From Ancistrus triradiatus (Eukaryota; Chordata; Actinopteri; Siluriformes; Loricariidae), in assembly GCA_025084515.1 (NCBI GenBank), contig JAJAGP010000051.1, forward strand, positions 1-64,000: a DNA stretch of 64,000 bases. Direction: 5' to 3'. Of this stretch, positions 45,237 to 59,800 are shown piece by piece. The first letter of the stretch is position 1. The number at the start of each line of letters is the position of its first letter. A program made the position numbers and the translations under genes. Under the pieces are notes generated by a model that was not told the DNA's origin, ran no database searches, and worked only from the letters and a program-made list of their open reading frames with translations.

Positions 45237-46809
45237 CAACCCCAATTCCAATGAAGTTTGGACGTTGTGTAAAACATATAAAAACAGAATACCATGATCT
45301 GCAAATCCTTTTCAACCTATATTCAGTTGAATACACTACAAAGACAAGATAATTAGTGTTCAAACGGGTAGACTTTATTGATTTTTGCAAATATTCACTC
45401 ATTTTGAATTTGATGCCTGTAACACCTTCCAAAACAGTTGGGACAAGAGCATGTTTACCACTGTGTTACATCACCTTTCCTTTAAACAACACTCAATAAG
45501 CATTTGGGAACTGAGGACACTAATTGTTGAGGCTTTGTAGGTGGAATTCTTTCACATTCTTGCTTGATGTACAACATCAGTTGCTCAATAGTCCGGGGTC
45601 TCCAATGTAGTATTTTGCGCTTCATAATGCGCCACACATTTCAATGGGAGACAGGTCTGGACTGCAGGCAGGCCAGTCTAGAACCCGCACTCTTTTACTA
45701 TGAAGCCACACTGTTGTAACAGAATGTGGCTTGGCATTGGCTTGCTGAAATAAGCAGGGACATTCTTGAAAAAGATGTTGCTTGGACATGCTCCAAAACC
45801 TGTATGTACCTTTCAGCATTTATGGTGCCTCACAGATGTGCAAGTTACCCATGCCATGGGCACTAACACACCCCCATACTATCAGAGTTGCTGGCTTTTG
45901 AAGTTAGAGCTGATAACAATCTGGGCAGTCCTTTTCCTCTTTGACCCAGAGGACACAATGTCCATTATTTCCAAAATCAATTTGAAATGTGGACTCGTCA
46001 GACCACAGGACACTTTTCCACTTTGCCTCAGTCCATCTGAGATGAGCTCAGGTCCGGAGAAGCCGGCGACGTTCCTGGGTGTTGTTGATATATGGCTTTT
46101 CCTTTGCATGGTAGAGTTTTAACTTGTACTTGTAGATGCAGCGACGAACTGTGTTCTCTGACAATGGTTTTCTGAAGTGTTCCTGAGCCCATGTGGTAAT
46201 ATCCGTTACAGAATGATGTTGGTTTTTAATGCAGTGCCACCTGAGGGATTGAAGGTCATGGTTATTAAGTGATGGTGTTCGGCCTTGCCGCTTACTTGCA
46301 GAGATTTCTCCAGATTCTGTGAATCTTTTGATGATATTATGGACTGTAGATGATGAAGTCCCTAAATTCTTTGTAATTGCATGTTCAGAAACGTTGTTCT
46401 TAAATTGTTGGACTATTTGTGGTGAACCTCACCCCATCCTTACTTGTGAACGACTGAGCCTTTCAGGGATGGTCCCTTTATACCCAATCATGACACTCAC
46501 CTGTTTCCAATGAACCTGTTCACCTGTGGAATGTTCCAAACAGGTGTTTTTTCGGTGTCTTTCCCTGTGTTCAACTTTCCCTGTGTTTTGTTGCTCCTGT
46601 CCCAACTGTTTTGGAACATGTTGCAGGCATCAAATTCAAAATGAGTGAATATTTGCAAAGAAACAGAAAAGTTTATACGTTTGAACATTAAATATCTTGT
46701 CTTTGTAGTGTATTCCATTGAATATGGGTTGAAAAGGATTTGCACATCATCGTACTCTGTTTTTATTTATGTTTTACACAACGTCCCAGCTTCACTGGAA
46801 TTGGGGTTG
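45237..46809 (-). mobile_element. Third Tc1/mariner-like element, full length but decayed
   Basis: Perfectly placed ends CAACCCCAATTCCA and its mirror, flanked by TA on both sides (45235-45236, 46810-46811). Subterminal repeats extend about 200 bases. The minus strand encodes VRVLDWPACSPDLSPIEM, the D-to-E/D catalytic region, and upstream transposase fragments in broken frames. TA duplication and ends support Tc1/mariner membership. Confidence 0.88.
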
Positions 46810-47879
46810 TATGGAGCACCTTTTGTAAAGCTTTTCTTATAACATATTATATGATTATTACAATTCAGTAGTGCACATTAATGAAATAATCTACTTTTAA
46901 CTAGCTGAAGGCAACGTCGAGACTCAATCTTGGTCCCTGCCATTGGTGGTTCTAGCGTATTAAATAGTTACACCACCCGAGTGCCAAGAACACACACATA
47001 TTTATTAACTTTTTAATGAGGTCTTAATAATCTGGAAAGGTACCAAACATTTGCAAGCTCCACTCCATTTTTTCCACTATGTCTTAATGTGTACAGAAGA
47101 TGCCTTTTCAGAGGTGGTGGAAGTTCTATTTCTTTAGCAAATCAACCATGTGATTTGTCTCTGGGTGCCAAAACCTTTCCATGTGTGCATTTGCTCATGC
47201 TACTGGAAACTAAATTTCATATACTCTGCTTTGCAACAGAGTTATGGCAGTGCTTTGACCTCTTCACACATGCTTCCTTCTTGGCAAGGCATATATGCTG
47301 TAGTTTCATTAACACTAATGCTTTATGCAAGATTTACTTATTTGTCCAAGCTTGGAAGATGAAACATCCACAATTAAGGGCAGATTTGTAAAACTATGTC
47401 ACTACCTCAACGTTTAATTAAGCTATAGCAAGCAGGGACTAGTGAATCGGTCATGTTTCATTTAAATCAATTTTCTGGCTGGCTGCCTTGTACTTTCTGC
47501 AAGCTGAAATCGTGGTTATATGTCCTGTGTGTGTGTTTTTACTATGATAAATGTGCAAACTAATTCACATTCACTATATTAATGGGACCAAGGCAGTGTG
47601 TAGGCAGAGCCTGCTTAGAGTTTGAACTTTACACAGTGAGTTATCACTTAATCACTTTTTCCAAAGCTCCACAGTCTAAAGCTGTGAAACTGGTTTTAGG
47701 TGGAGTGTGACCTTATTTTTTTCACACCTCTACAGACCCTTACCTTGGAGAGAATGGAAAAGCCTGAATAAGGATTTTAGTAACGAGGCTCATATTTGAA
47801 TACACAAATAGAGGATCTATTATTAACCACCAGACAATTACCTCTATGTTTTCATAAAGGACACAATTGTGAAGGTATT

Positions 47880-48677
47880 GTATGGGCTTTATTATAGTAC
47901 CATGTCCACACATATGATGTACAAAAGTACATGCAACCATAGTCAAATGGCATTTGTTGATTTTCTGATTGAAAAGAAGTTAATACAGTCTGTGCAGGAA
48001 CAAAGTTCAGTATGGCATATTTCTGCAGTGTTATTTACAAACCATTAACATCTCAATTAAGTTACATAGAGGTTACATATATGCTCTTGGATCTTAGGAT
48101 AAGGTGCCAAATCTTCTTCACACACAAGATTTTGTTTAATTTTTCCTAAATACGCTTCAAAATTTGCAGAAATAAGTCATGTTTGTTCCCTGCAGATGTA
48201 AATGCAGTTAATTTGACAGTGAGCTACAAGAAATTCAAACTAAACCTTTTGCATAGAACTATATATAGTACAAATGTTATTACACCCCCATTCCACTACT
48301 ATTCCAAGCTTTGCATTGCACTTTATTTTGATAGCAGGTGATGCAGGGGTCAAAACATGAAAAAAGAGATACGGAGAGTGACACTTTGGACGTAGTGTCA
48401 TAATGGGTTACCTGCAGAAATGCTACATTTATTATTCACAACATTAATGATGAAAGAGGTTTTGATGCTCATATATTTATGACATCTACATGTCAACAGT
48501 TCTACAAGATGGAAGAACTTCTGTAAATCTGATGATCTACAGCAGGGAGTCCAAAGTGGATGAACAACGTTCATACAAGAGTCTTTGGTAGATTCATCAA
48601 TCAATCTACCACTAAAGAGTCTTTATCATTAACCAACACTATGTTAGAGCATCAGTAGAAACTTTGCATAGGGCCAG
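47880..48677 (-). other. dbndd2: Probable dbndd2 3' untranslated region
   Basis: No coding after the stop. AATAAA hexamers on the minus strand occur at 48428-48433, 48322-48327 and about 47885, any of which could end the transcript. Confidence 0.4.
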
Positions 48678-48931
48678 CTAAGACTGGTCTCCTTCAGCAC
48701 CACTGCCTGGAGGCGTCCCCATTATCAACAGCCCATCATCATCAACATCGTCATGAACATCCTCCTCATCCGACTGGACCACAGGGGTTTCGGCTCCGTC
48801 TTCTCCCTGGCTGTCAGAGGTGGAAGTAGAGGAGGTGGATGACATCCTGGATTTGAGCTCACAAGCATCTGGGACTTTCAGGGATATTTCACCCATCAGC
48901 GTATCGTCAGCAATGCTACTGCCACCCAGAA
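48678..48931 (-). CDS. dbndd2: dbndd2 terminal exon, acidic tail
   Basis: Encodes VLGGSSIADDTLMGEISLKV, PDACELKSRM, a serine-rich stretch, GEDGAETPVVQSDEEDVHDD and the end PGSGAEGDQS. The TP/SDEE block is a likely casein-kinase-type phosphorylation region, as in the human protein. Confidence 0.92.
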
Positions 48932-51900
48932 CTGGAGAACAAAATAACAGAAAATGTTATACAAAGGCTTTTATCATCATGACTGTGTGTAACAGTTGCT
49001 GTGAGGACTTCAGACCAAAGTTCTTGACCTTCCTGATCAAGCAGCCCAAGCCTAATGGTTATTTGGAATGACATGATGTTAGGCTCTACTTTTTTCTTCA
49101 ACATAAAATATAAATTAAATATGAAAATAAATTCCAATGGACTTTGGAAGCAAAAGATGTGCGCGTGAGTCGGAGTTGAAGGGAGGTGCTCGAAAATATT
49201 ACCATCTACAGAAGACTCAGTGAGGAAAAGGTTTGAGAGCTGCTGCTTTAAGGGAACAATTGTGGTCATTCCATATATCCACCAGTCTGTCAGTATGAGC
49301 TGTGTAATGTTACCCGGTAAAGGAGACAAATCTGCATCGGATCCTCCTCGTTCGAGGCAAGAAAAACACAAAAACATCAAAGGCCTCTGGTGATCCGAGA
49401 GATATCCAAGAGTTCCATCTGCTCCAGCATGTCCAAGTGTGACCTCCATGGATGAGATGCTGCTCATCTGAGCTAACCGAGCATGTCAAACACACAGTAT
49501 ATCAAATGGTCATTTTCAAAAACCAAACTCTCATGCATCATAGAGCAGTGTGTACTTTTACTTAACGCCTCTTGTAATCTATTTGAAGATGTGCTGAGGA
49601 GAAAGTAGGGTAGCGTCCCACGTCATGTTGGAAGACCTCCTCAAAGAAGCGCTGCCTGTCTCTGAGCTTCAGCTGCTGGGCCGCGTCCATCTCCGGCACC
49701 CTCAGAGCGTTGCTCGCTGTATCCACTGGTAACACAAAAAAACACACAACTTCAAGTAAGTTGTCTTCTTTAGGAAACCCTAATGATCTTGTTTTTGCCT
49801 TTGCAGTGCATAAAATAGCTAAAATATATAAACTACCACCAGAGAGCAAACAGTCAGCCATCCGTTGCAGTACCATTTGTTACAGCATTTGTGCTAGTTT
49901 CACCATTTTAAACCATCCCTATTTGAAAGAAGAAAGTGATATTTACCTTGAATTGTCATGATCTATTTTTTTGTAAAGCTGGCGGATAACCTTGCTCAGA
50001 ATTAAAACGTACTGTTCATCAGAAAGGCGTTGTGCACTTTAACTCCCTGTTTATCTCGCAGGGATAGAGATGGATTGTCTACAATGTCATCTGTAGGCTT
50101 TCCACTGTTTCAGAAAAATTGATGGTGTTGGCCCTTTACTCTTTAAGTCATTAAGCTCCCAACGGACAGTGCTGATTGTGCTTTCAAGTAACTGTTGGAC
50201 CTTCGTAGTGTGTGTTTCAACCAACTACAGTTGTGTTATGTTAATGTTAACATCACATTATTTTTCTTGAATTTAACTGTACTGTAAATTAAACAGAAAG
50301 AATAAACCTCTAAATGGTGAAATGGGGAAAAGGGAAAGAAATGCAGTTTTTGTACAAGGCATTTAAAACTATAAGCCCATCATCTCTTCGGCTATGGAAT
50401 TGCTCCCTGACTTAACAGAGTGGGTGCTCGCTTACCTCCTCAGCTGCAAAACGTCATATTAAGTCTTGTTTTGTCAGTAAAATAATTACCTGAACTCAAG
50501 CAAAACACCCCAGGTAGTGAGTACTCTCTCCATCATCCAGCCCTTAAATGATCTCATGTTGCTGTAAATCTGACAAGGCGGTGCATTTCCATCACAGCAC
50601 CTGTCAATTCTAGCCCTGCTAACCTGATTAGCCTCGCAGTGCAATCACATTTTTTGTTGGCTACATCGGGAGCACGGAGATAGCCTAAAGAGGAAAGCGA
50701 TGAAAGGAAAGAAATATTGACACGTATTTCTCATCCCAGTTGTTCCCTAAGCATGCACCCCAGGGCTCATGTCCTTGTGTCTAGCCTAATATACCAGGAA
50801 ACCAAGCCATATTGTGTAGTAAACAAAATCTGTGAAACGTTTTGTGTGGTTGTAAGCACAAGTGTCAGTAATTTTCCTGATGAGCACTACATAAGGATAC
50901 ATTTCAGTACTGAAGTGACTGGTACTTGTTTTTGCTCTATGCACCATCCATTAGTCAGATGATGGTCTGACCGCCCCCTGACCTGCAGCTTGAACACCAG
51001 GACCTTGGGCACTCAGCTATTTATGGAGGCTAAGCACGATGGCACACGAGGAGTATATGACTCATGGGTAAATAATTATAACTGCATAACACTCCACGCC
51101 CCAAAACCCGAAACAGAGCCCAGAGCAACATTTATGCAAGTCACAAAAAAGTAAATTAAGGATGGTTTTTGCATCAGCATGTCATGTTTTTTTTCAATTT
51201 TATGAACTCATTTAGGTGCGCCAGAAATGTGTCATTTTACTCCAAGAAAAATGGAAGAAAACAAAGGCTAAAATCGCTTAGTAACCATTAATCACTGGTT
51301 TGCCTTTTACAAAAAAAAATGCTAAAAGTGATGCTAATCAGTTACATTAGGTCAGCTTTGCAGCAGGTGGACACAAAGTTCTGATTTGGCATATGACACA
51401 GATGTATAATTTTGTACACTCCCGATGGTTGGTGGGCAGTATTTAAACACACTTTGTAGTATGTATTATGTAATGAATGTTTATCACTAAGGAGTGTGTT
51501 ACAGAAACGATCATAGTCCGGATTTCTGCAGTTGTCTGAAAGTGGTCATGTACACAGCCATACTCCGATCTAAAACCTCAGATTAAATAACCCCCTAAAG
51601 AGACCTGACATTTATTTCAGTAATCTGATATAATCATAGCATGTATACCAGTTACCCTATTTTCATCCAAAACATGGTTTGCCAAGGTCCGTATACTGTA
51701 CGCGTTCTCCCCTTACTTTTTTGTATTATTTACATAGAAACCTGGTGGGGGATTCTGTCGTGTGTGATCTGGCACACCCTGGAATTAAACGCAGAAACCG
51801 CTAAACAGCTATCGAAACACTTTGTGGAGACTCTGAAACGTAGTATATACTCAAGGAAATGAAGAATTTGATTATTTAATATTAAAAATTTAAGTTTACG

Positions 51901-53153
51901 TCACATCATTCTGTTTATTGACTGGGTGGTTGCAAGGTAGAAAATCCGATTATTTGCCTGGGGTCATGTAAACCCGGAGGTTTCCCATTATCTGATTACT
52001 GATTATTATTGGATTACTGACAAAAATGTGATTTTCTGCAGTCCATAGTCTCTGCAATTTAATCAAATGTCACATTATACCATAATAACTACTGATTTTT
52101 CTATAGGTTTAGCTCATAGCTGATAGGATTGAAGCTAGCAGACCAGTTATGTGTACTAGCTCTCACAGGGCACAAAGTAAGAGTTTAATCTCTAACTCGT
52201 TACCATGGCCATGGCTTGTTATCAGACCCGTGGTGTTAAAAAGCGAATAAGATTTCTACTCTAGAACTCAATGTTCGGCCATACATCAGACCATCTGCAC
52301 TTGTGCCCTCATGGAAAGGCATGCAGGGATCCATTGTGTTTGCCATGGGCCCTTCCTAGCCAAAAGATTTTTATTTGTAAAGTGTCACAGAATGCTACGC
52401 TTTCCTTTTTGTGGCCTGTCAATACAATCGAACGCTCTGAAACAGCACCTGGGGGATTAAGGCATAATTAGAGAGCACAGGGCTGAGATTGAGCTAATTT
52501 GGATTGAGGTTCTAAGCCTCTTGTCACAAATTAGGAGGAAACCGTGTAAAGATCATCTCGTCCATGAGGGCTCTTGATGCACAATGCTTACATACAGTGG
52601 TGCGGGCAAAAGTCTGTGGCCCCACTAGTGAAAATGCTCATTCGGATAGTTTTGGAGAAGTATATCATACTATGGAGGATAATGACCCAAAAAAGCTCAA
52701 GTGCAGAGACTGTCATGGATGTTCCTCCACAGACCTGGATTGAATTAAGCAGTGACTAAATAGTAGTTGGAATGATGGTTTCAAAAACACTGGAGTTTGA
52801 TTCTTAGTTCAAGTCTTAACTGCCTCAATTTCAACCAGCAGGGGGGTCAAATTAAATATGACACCACAATATGAATTGCCGTTTGCTTTTTTCTTTGTAT
52901 ATCAGGCTTTCCTCGAATGAAGAACCTTGTCATCAGCCTTCAGCCTTTTTTGTTTCACTTCCCTGAAAACCATGACTCGTCAAATTTGGCAGCAATACAT
53001 GAGTACGTTCTCTATGTTCTCTTTGTGGCAGGTCAGGAACAGTCAGCACCCCTGGAGTTTGAGGACTGCGAGTCAGTGAGGCGATGAAGATGTCACCATG
53101 ATTCACTCTCTGGCTATGTTGTACTGACTGCTTCCTCGGAGAGGGCTGGCAGT

Positions 53154-53207
<54 letters not shown>

Positions 53208-56200
53208 TGATGAGAGAGAGAGAGAGAGAGAGAGAAGAGAGAGAGAGAAGAGAAAGAGAGAGAGAGAGAGAGCTGCTAAATCGTGTTGCCTGTAGGAGAG
53301 GTCTGTCCTGTTGACTCGTATCTCAATGTGAAATACACTTACTTAAGCCTAGTTAACCACAGAGACGTTAAAAAGCTCTGGACTAAGGCTGGAAAGTTCA
53401 GTTTAGTAAACCCATTAATATTGAAGATCTTTTTAAGTAAAGTACACTGTGTGATGGTCCATCCCAGATGCCTCTGATCCAAGAGAAATCAACGTTGCTT
53501 TTATACATAGATAACATAAGGCTTCTTTTGTGCACAGTAACGTTTTAAGTGGTATTTGTGAATGTAACTCTGTATTGTAGAGCTTGATAAAGGTTTGATA
53601 AAGTAATCCCTTGCCCATGTGGTTCTATCAGTTATTGATGATTGACGCAGTGCCCTCTGAGGGATCCGGGGTTCTCAGTTTAGACTTGCGCCCTTGCCCT
53701 TTACACACTGAAATTATTTCAGATTCCTTGAATTGTTTAATGATATTATGTACTGTGGAAGGATAAATATGTAAATCCTTTCCAATCTTTCTTTGAGGAA
53801 TGAGATATCTTGGGTTCATAGTGTCTGCAATGAAATAAAAGTCAAAGTAACTGTAAGGAATAATGTTTTTTTTTTTTTTTTTGCATTTTCTATACAATTG
53901 CAACTTTTAGGCTTTTGATTTGGGCTTGTAATGTGTAATAGTAACCGTCGTACATGTCCACATGGCTGTGTTTATATGGGAATTAGTAAAAGCGTGAGGA
54001 AGGTGACATGTTAGGGGTTTTGCTCAGAGAATAACATCAAGTACCCTTGCAGTAAGTTTGAATACATTTTGCCATTTTATAGCCTTTTTCTCTCTAATTC
54101 TGTTTCTTGCCACGAAAACTCTGATGATAGCAACAGGGCAACTATCCATCAACATCGACTCAAGGGCACAATGCTCATGCCATGCATCCTATTTCTGCTC
54201 AGCAACCAACTGCTTTGAACACTGAAGCCTGGCCGCCCACTGCATTACACCACCAGACACCCACTGTTCTGCTGTGGCATTTGCCTGTCGTGGCATGTCT
54301 GATGCCCCAGTCATGTCCACTGGTTATATAAGAAAGTATGGCGACTCTCAGCTCTGGGCAGCCTTAGAGACAGGAGTGGTCTGATTAAAAATGACATCAA
54401 GTCACTCGCATCACACAGCAAGACTGCTGATGTTTATTCCTCAGACATGGACACACGTACTGTTTCTAGGTTTTTGTGATGTCTGTTGAATTGAATACTG
54501 GCCCCTTGTGTAGCACAGGGTGGCTCAGCGGTTAAGGCTCTGGACTACAGTACTCTGAAAATCAGCTTCCAAACAGTTCTAGGGACTAATTTTGGACTCT
54601 CCCCTATTTACCTGGTGAGGTTGGCTTGTATGTAGCTTTCATTTTGGGTGTTACACCATTGTTGCGCTGGGTAGGTGATGTGTGTGAATCTCTAATAAGG
54701 TGAATCTCTTTATGAACACAGCCCCTAGAACAAGCTGCAGAATAGAGATAGAGATAGGTTCCACAAAACATCAAGCTAATGTACTACCATATTGACTTGT
54801 AGTCTTAACCTCTCTGATTGACCAACTTATGGATTCAGTAGGTGACCTCACTACTCAACCCAACACCCTTCGATTATTCACAAAGCAAACAACCACACGA
54901 GGACGAGAACACCTTTGGCCCTCCTGTCCTTTCACAAATGTTTACACTATCCCATTCTCACGCTCATTCTCTCTAGAATGGCCTGGATGTAGGTCAGCAT
55001 TGTCTCGCTCTCATTAAGTCCCAGTGTGTCTGTTTAGCCTAATGAGGGCTGAGATGACTAAGAAGCAATGAGTGAGAATGACCCGAAGTCTGTGTGGAAA
55101 AAAGGCATGAAGTGTCCAGAAGGCTGGCCTCACCATTCCCAGCAAAAGAGGGCGATTCTCTTTTTTGCCTCTGCTTCCTCTTGCTTTTTCTCCCTCTGTG
55201 GGATTGGCAATGGAATAGAAGACGCATTCGTTAGGTTGAGCCAAGCTACCGGACATGGCACTGCACCCATGTCCGCCCAACAGGACAAAAAAGAGAGCAC
55301 TTCAGACACATAGGCTGCTTTCACACTGCATTTCAAAGTACCTGAAAAAGGCAGCTACTGAAAGAGCTGCAAGAGTTACATAAGCATTAGCTTTACAAAG
55401 TATTTATGAGAGGATATTTAGAAACATTCCTAACCTACTAGTATGTGTTCTTGGGAGATGGAATCACCCAGAGGAAACCCATAGGAGAACATGCCAAACT
55501 TCACAGCAGACTGCATGCAAATGCAGTCAGGACCTGTGCAGCACCTTCCAGCCACTATGTCACGCAAAAAAACAGACAAATACTAGAAATTCTGCCCCAG
55601 AACTTCACCAAACAACCAGACATGTTTTACAGTGCAGTTTGTATTCATGTCTTCCTTTTGGACGATCCCACACAAACATTCAGTCTAGAACGCAAATGTC
55701 TAAAACTGAAACTGAAAACGAAATATACATTTTCCACTCGTGCTTCCACTACAGACAACAGAGGAACCGTGAAACCGCAATAAGGGCACATTACTAAGAT
55801 CTGTCTGTCAATAAAAACTGAAGATCGTGCGTATGATTTTGAGCAAATTTAGGAACAGGACACAGGAAGCAAGTGTTTCAGACCTCAGAGACCTTAGGAA
55901 GTGAGCTTTAAACCCCAGAGATCATTTTAGCCAGCCGGTTGGAAGCAACTGGGTGAGTAATACCAGAAGCCTGGTTCTTCTGATGAACTACAATAAAAAA
56001 ACACCCCCACAGGCACTTCCTGACCAGTTCAAAATGACTGTTCCAGAGGGTTTAAAGGAATTTAGCCTCTTTCACCATAAAAACAAATATAGGGACAATT
56101 TCTGGTCTGTGGTCTGAACTGGTGTGGATTTTGTGAAACTGGAATAATTGCTCCAGACAGCAAGACCATTTGCTGCAGCAATCATCACAGCCTGATCAGT

Positions 56201-56320
56201 GCAAGGTGGCCCAAGGACTAAGCTGATGGACCTACAGCTACCATTACTTCTAGTAAGAATAAGAATAATTATAAGCCAAGTAGCTGAGTAAACTCCAGCA
56301 CCAAATCTAGCTAATAATGC

Positions 56321-56365
<45 letters not shown>

Positions 56366-56390
56366 GTTGTCATCATGTAGTTTATTATTA

Positions 56391-56425
<35 letters not shown>

Positions 56426-56482
56426 GATATTATTCATAATATTATTATTATTATTACTACTTTTATTATTACTATTATTATC

Positions 56483-56522
<40 letters not shown>

Positions 56523-56699
56523 TAACAGCAACAATAATAATAATAATTATTGTTGTTGTTGTTGTTGTTATTGTTATTATTATTATTATTATTAATATTA
56601 TTAATAATATTATTATTATTACTACTTTTATTATTACTATTATTATCAATAATAATAATAATAATAATAATAATATAACAGCAACAGTAATAATAATTA

Positions 56700-56740
<41 letters not shown>

Positions 56741-56823
56741 ATTATTATTATTAATGTTTAAAATACTGTAATAGAGTTACACAGTTACTGGATTAATAAT
56801 ATATCAGTAACAACAACAACAAC

Positions 56824-56870
<47 letters not shown>

Positions 56871-59800
56871 TAATAATAAAATATCTTTTAACCTTAAGTT
56901 CTTAAATAATAATTAAAACATTTATCTATTAAATGTGAGTATTAAATGCTCTTATATAAAATACTGGAATACAAATACTAGCAATTTATCGTACATTGAG
57001 TACTAAAACTACTACATTCAAATATATAAACGTGTTTGTTACCCTTTGTCTGTTATTTATTTATATAGCGCTTTTTACAATGGAGCATTGTCTCAAAGCA
57101 ACTTTACAAGTTTAGATTATCTCCTAATAACTACGTCCAATCACAAATTGAGCAAGCCTAGGGCGACAGTGGCAAGGAAAAACTCCCTGAGTGTTATAGG
57201 AAGAAACCTTGGGAGGACCAAGACTCAATCTACTTATTTAATTTTGTTAATTGTTAACTTATTAATATTGTTATCTACTTATTTAATTGTTTATGTAAAA
57301 ATCATACTATGAAAGCCATCACTGGATTTAAAGAAAACTCGGTCTACATCCCAAACCACATGCAATGTAACAATATATATTAAATCACGAACTTAAATTT
57401 ATTTTAAAAGTCTTATTGACTGGTATTACACCTGATAGCTGATATATATAGCTTGTACACTTTACATTTTGTATATACTGCACATAATCAATTAGACTAG
57501 GGATGAGGGAGAGCTGCTCATGTCCAACTTTCTACATTAACTGTGTCACTAGTTCTTTAATAGTCTGTTTCTATCTGATATCAGATAGTCGAACTCAGCA
57601 TCTAATCTCCAGCCAGAAAGCATTAACACCCACACTGCATCAACTGGCCTCGTTCTTTCATACTGAAATCAAACAGAGATCAGCTGCTGCTCAATGTAAA
57701 TGAAAGGCACACATGTACAGACTGACCTCAGATCAGTACTGCGTGATGTAGCGTGTATCAGTAACCCCTGGGGAATTCCTTTCATATTCGGGGAATTTCG
57801 GTTCTTCAAAAATTCAAGCACATAAACATAACTTTGGAATTAGGGCACGTCCGGCCTGTTTAGGCAGAGTTAAATGTATTCAGATTTGTAAGTAACTCTG
57901 GACCATTACTTAAGCCCTGCGTCATAACACTGACACAACTAGCTGTTTCTGTTGAAGGATATAACACTATGTTACTCTTACCCATTGATACCTTATGTTT
58001 TCAAAGGTGTACTCTAGTTAGCTTATGACATCATAACAACTATCATAACATGATGACAGCTTTTTTTTATTTTTTTGTTATGCAGCAGGTTGACAAGCTG
58101 ACATCATGTTGGCATGCCGTTCTCTCGGAGTGACCTTTGTTGGTCACAGTGGTCTTGAAATTCCTCCATTTGGTGGAGACCAGACTCTTTCGATACGACT
58201 TTGTAGGCTTTTCCAGCCTCTTAAGCAGAGCCAGGATGGAACACCAGCCCCAGCACCAGGGCATGATCCCCCATCCGGGCTAACCTCCCACTGACACAGT
58301 CAATCGTGGCCATATGCAGTGCTATTTGTATTCAATTATATGTCACAGCTTGTTATAAAACACACTTTACAGTGAAAAATCGTAGACATCATAAGGAAGA
58401 AACCTCGACCAACACTCATTAGGGGTCCGTCCTCTTTGGGAGGCCCAGAAATCTTACAAAAACAGCAATTTTCAGGCCTTTGTAAGTACGTTTCATTGTC
58501 AAAGCCCAGTCAAAAACAGAGTGAAACCAGTTTACACTAATAATGCAGAAACGTACATCAGAGTCATGGACGGAATCAAGCGTAGGTGAGGATATACTAG
58601 GTACTGCAAATGTTTGTGTTACATATTGCGTAATAGACCACAATACCACACGTCTTCTTATGTGTTCTATTTCTAATGTCTTGCCCTAAACTATTCTGGT
58701 CTCAGCAAAGGATGTGGCTTAAAAGACGTTAGTTGTACGCTGGAAACCCCCTTATATTTTCAACCAGGCCATGTGGTTACTAACATGGTCACAGATCTTA
58801 TAAGGATAAGATACAGTCTTGGTGCAAAATATGAAAGCACTGTACCTGTTACAAACTGGGGTATGGTGGAAATGGATGGAAATCAATTACCGATATGTGA
58901 GTGTGTATAATTCTAACATTATTCTAATAACACCAATAGAAATGACTGAGAGCGACTGGACGGATGTAACTGGAAAACACATCCTGCCAATGCAGCTGTC
59001 TGTCGTCTATTGCATTCCACAGCTGTCCACAGTAACTGCAGACCAAAAGATCTCAGAAGCCTGGTGCCACTCGGCCTTAATAATAAATATTATGGAAGGG
59101 ATTCAGAGTGCTCAGGTAATACTATAGTAATAATTCCAAATTATGATATGCTTCATAGTAACCTGGATTACCTCTTGCTATACTTCATGTTTTCTGACCT
59201 TCAATATCATCTAGACCAGCAGCTAACTGCTTTCTAAATTTTGAAATCCACTCTTTTACAAAAAACGTACATAAAAATGTAAGACTTAATGACTATGTTT
59301 ACAGACCAACTAAACCCAAGGACCACAGGTTAAGAAACCCTGATCTTGACATCCATTACCCGACATGAATGAAACTTTAATGCTTTACCTTAACCTGACC
59401 TGGAGGGGTTTTAATTCTGCACATTATGGAGCATTCTATTCAAAACCAAGCTTGTTTCCTTCATTACATTTAGCAGACACCCTTATCCAGTGTCTCATGA
59501 TTGAGCTGAACAGATGAGGATAAAGGGTCTTGCTCAATGACCCAATGTTGGCAGCTTGGCCGAGCCGGGGTTTGCTTTAACAACCTTCTGATTATGATAC
59601 ACAAAACCACCATCATACGTTCTTCAAAATAAGAATCTATTTAAAGCTTGGAAACTGAACCGCACTTTCCAATCCCAAAATGTCTCACTGTCTCATTTGG
59701 GCACAGCTCCAGGAGTAAATTATTAATGCTGTGAGTGTGTGAGCTGCTGCATGTGTGTACGTGTGCATTAGAAATGGGGTGAAGCACAAGTGAGCACCAA

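Larger units (their letters stand above)
44286..48677. other. Interval between taf4 and dbndd2
   Basis: Holds the taf4 promoter, a short plus-strand ORF at 44655-44795 (see findings), a TA-rich stretch, a third Tc1-like element (45237-46809) and, nearest dbndd2, its probable 3' untranslated region. The stretch 46812-47880 shows nothing recognisable. Confidence 0.6.

Noticed and set aside
56072..56649. Asparagine- and isoleucine-run ORFs
   Set aside because: Trinucleotide-repeat artefacts.
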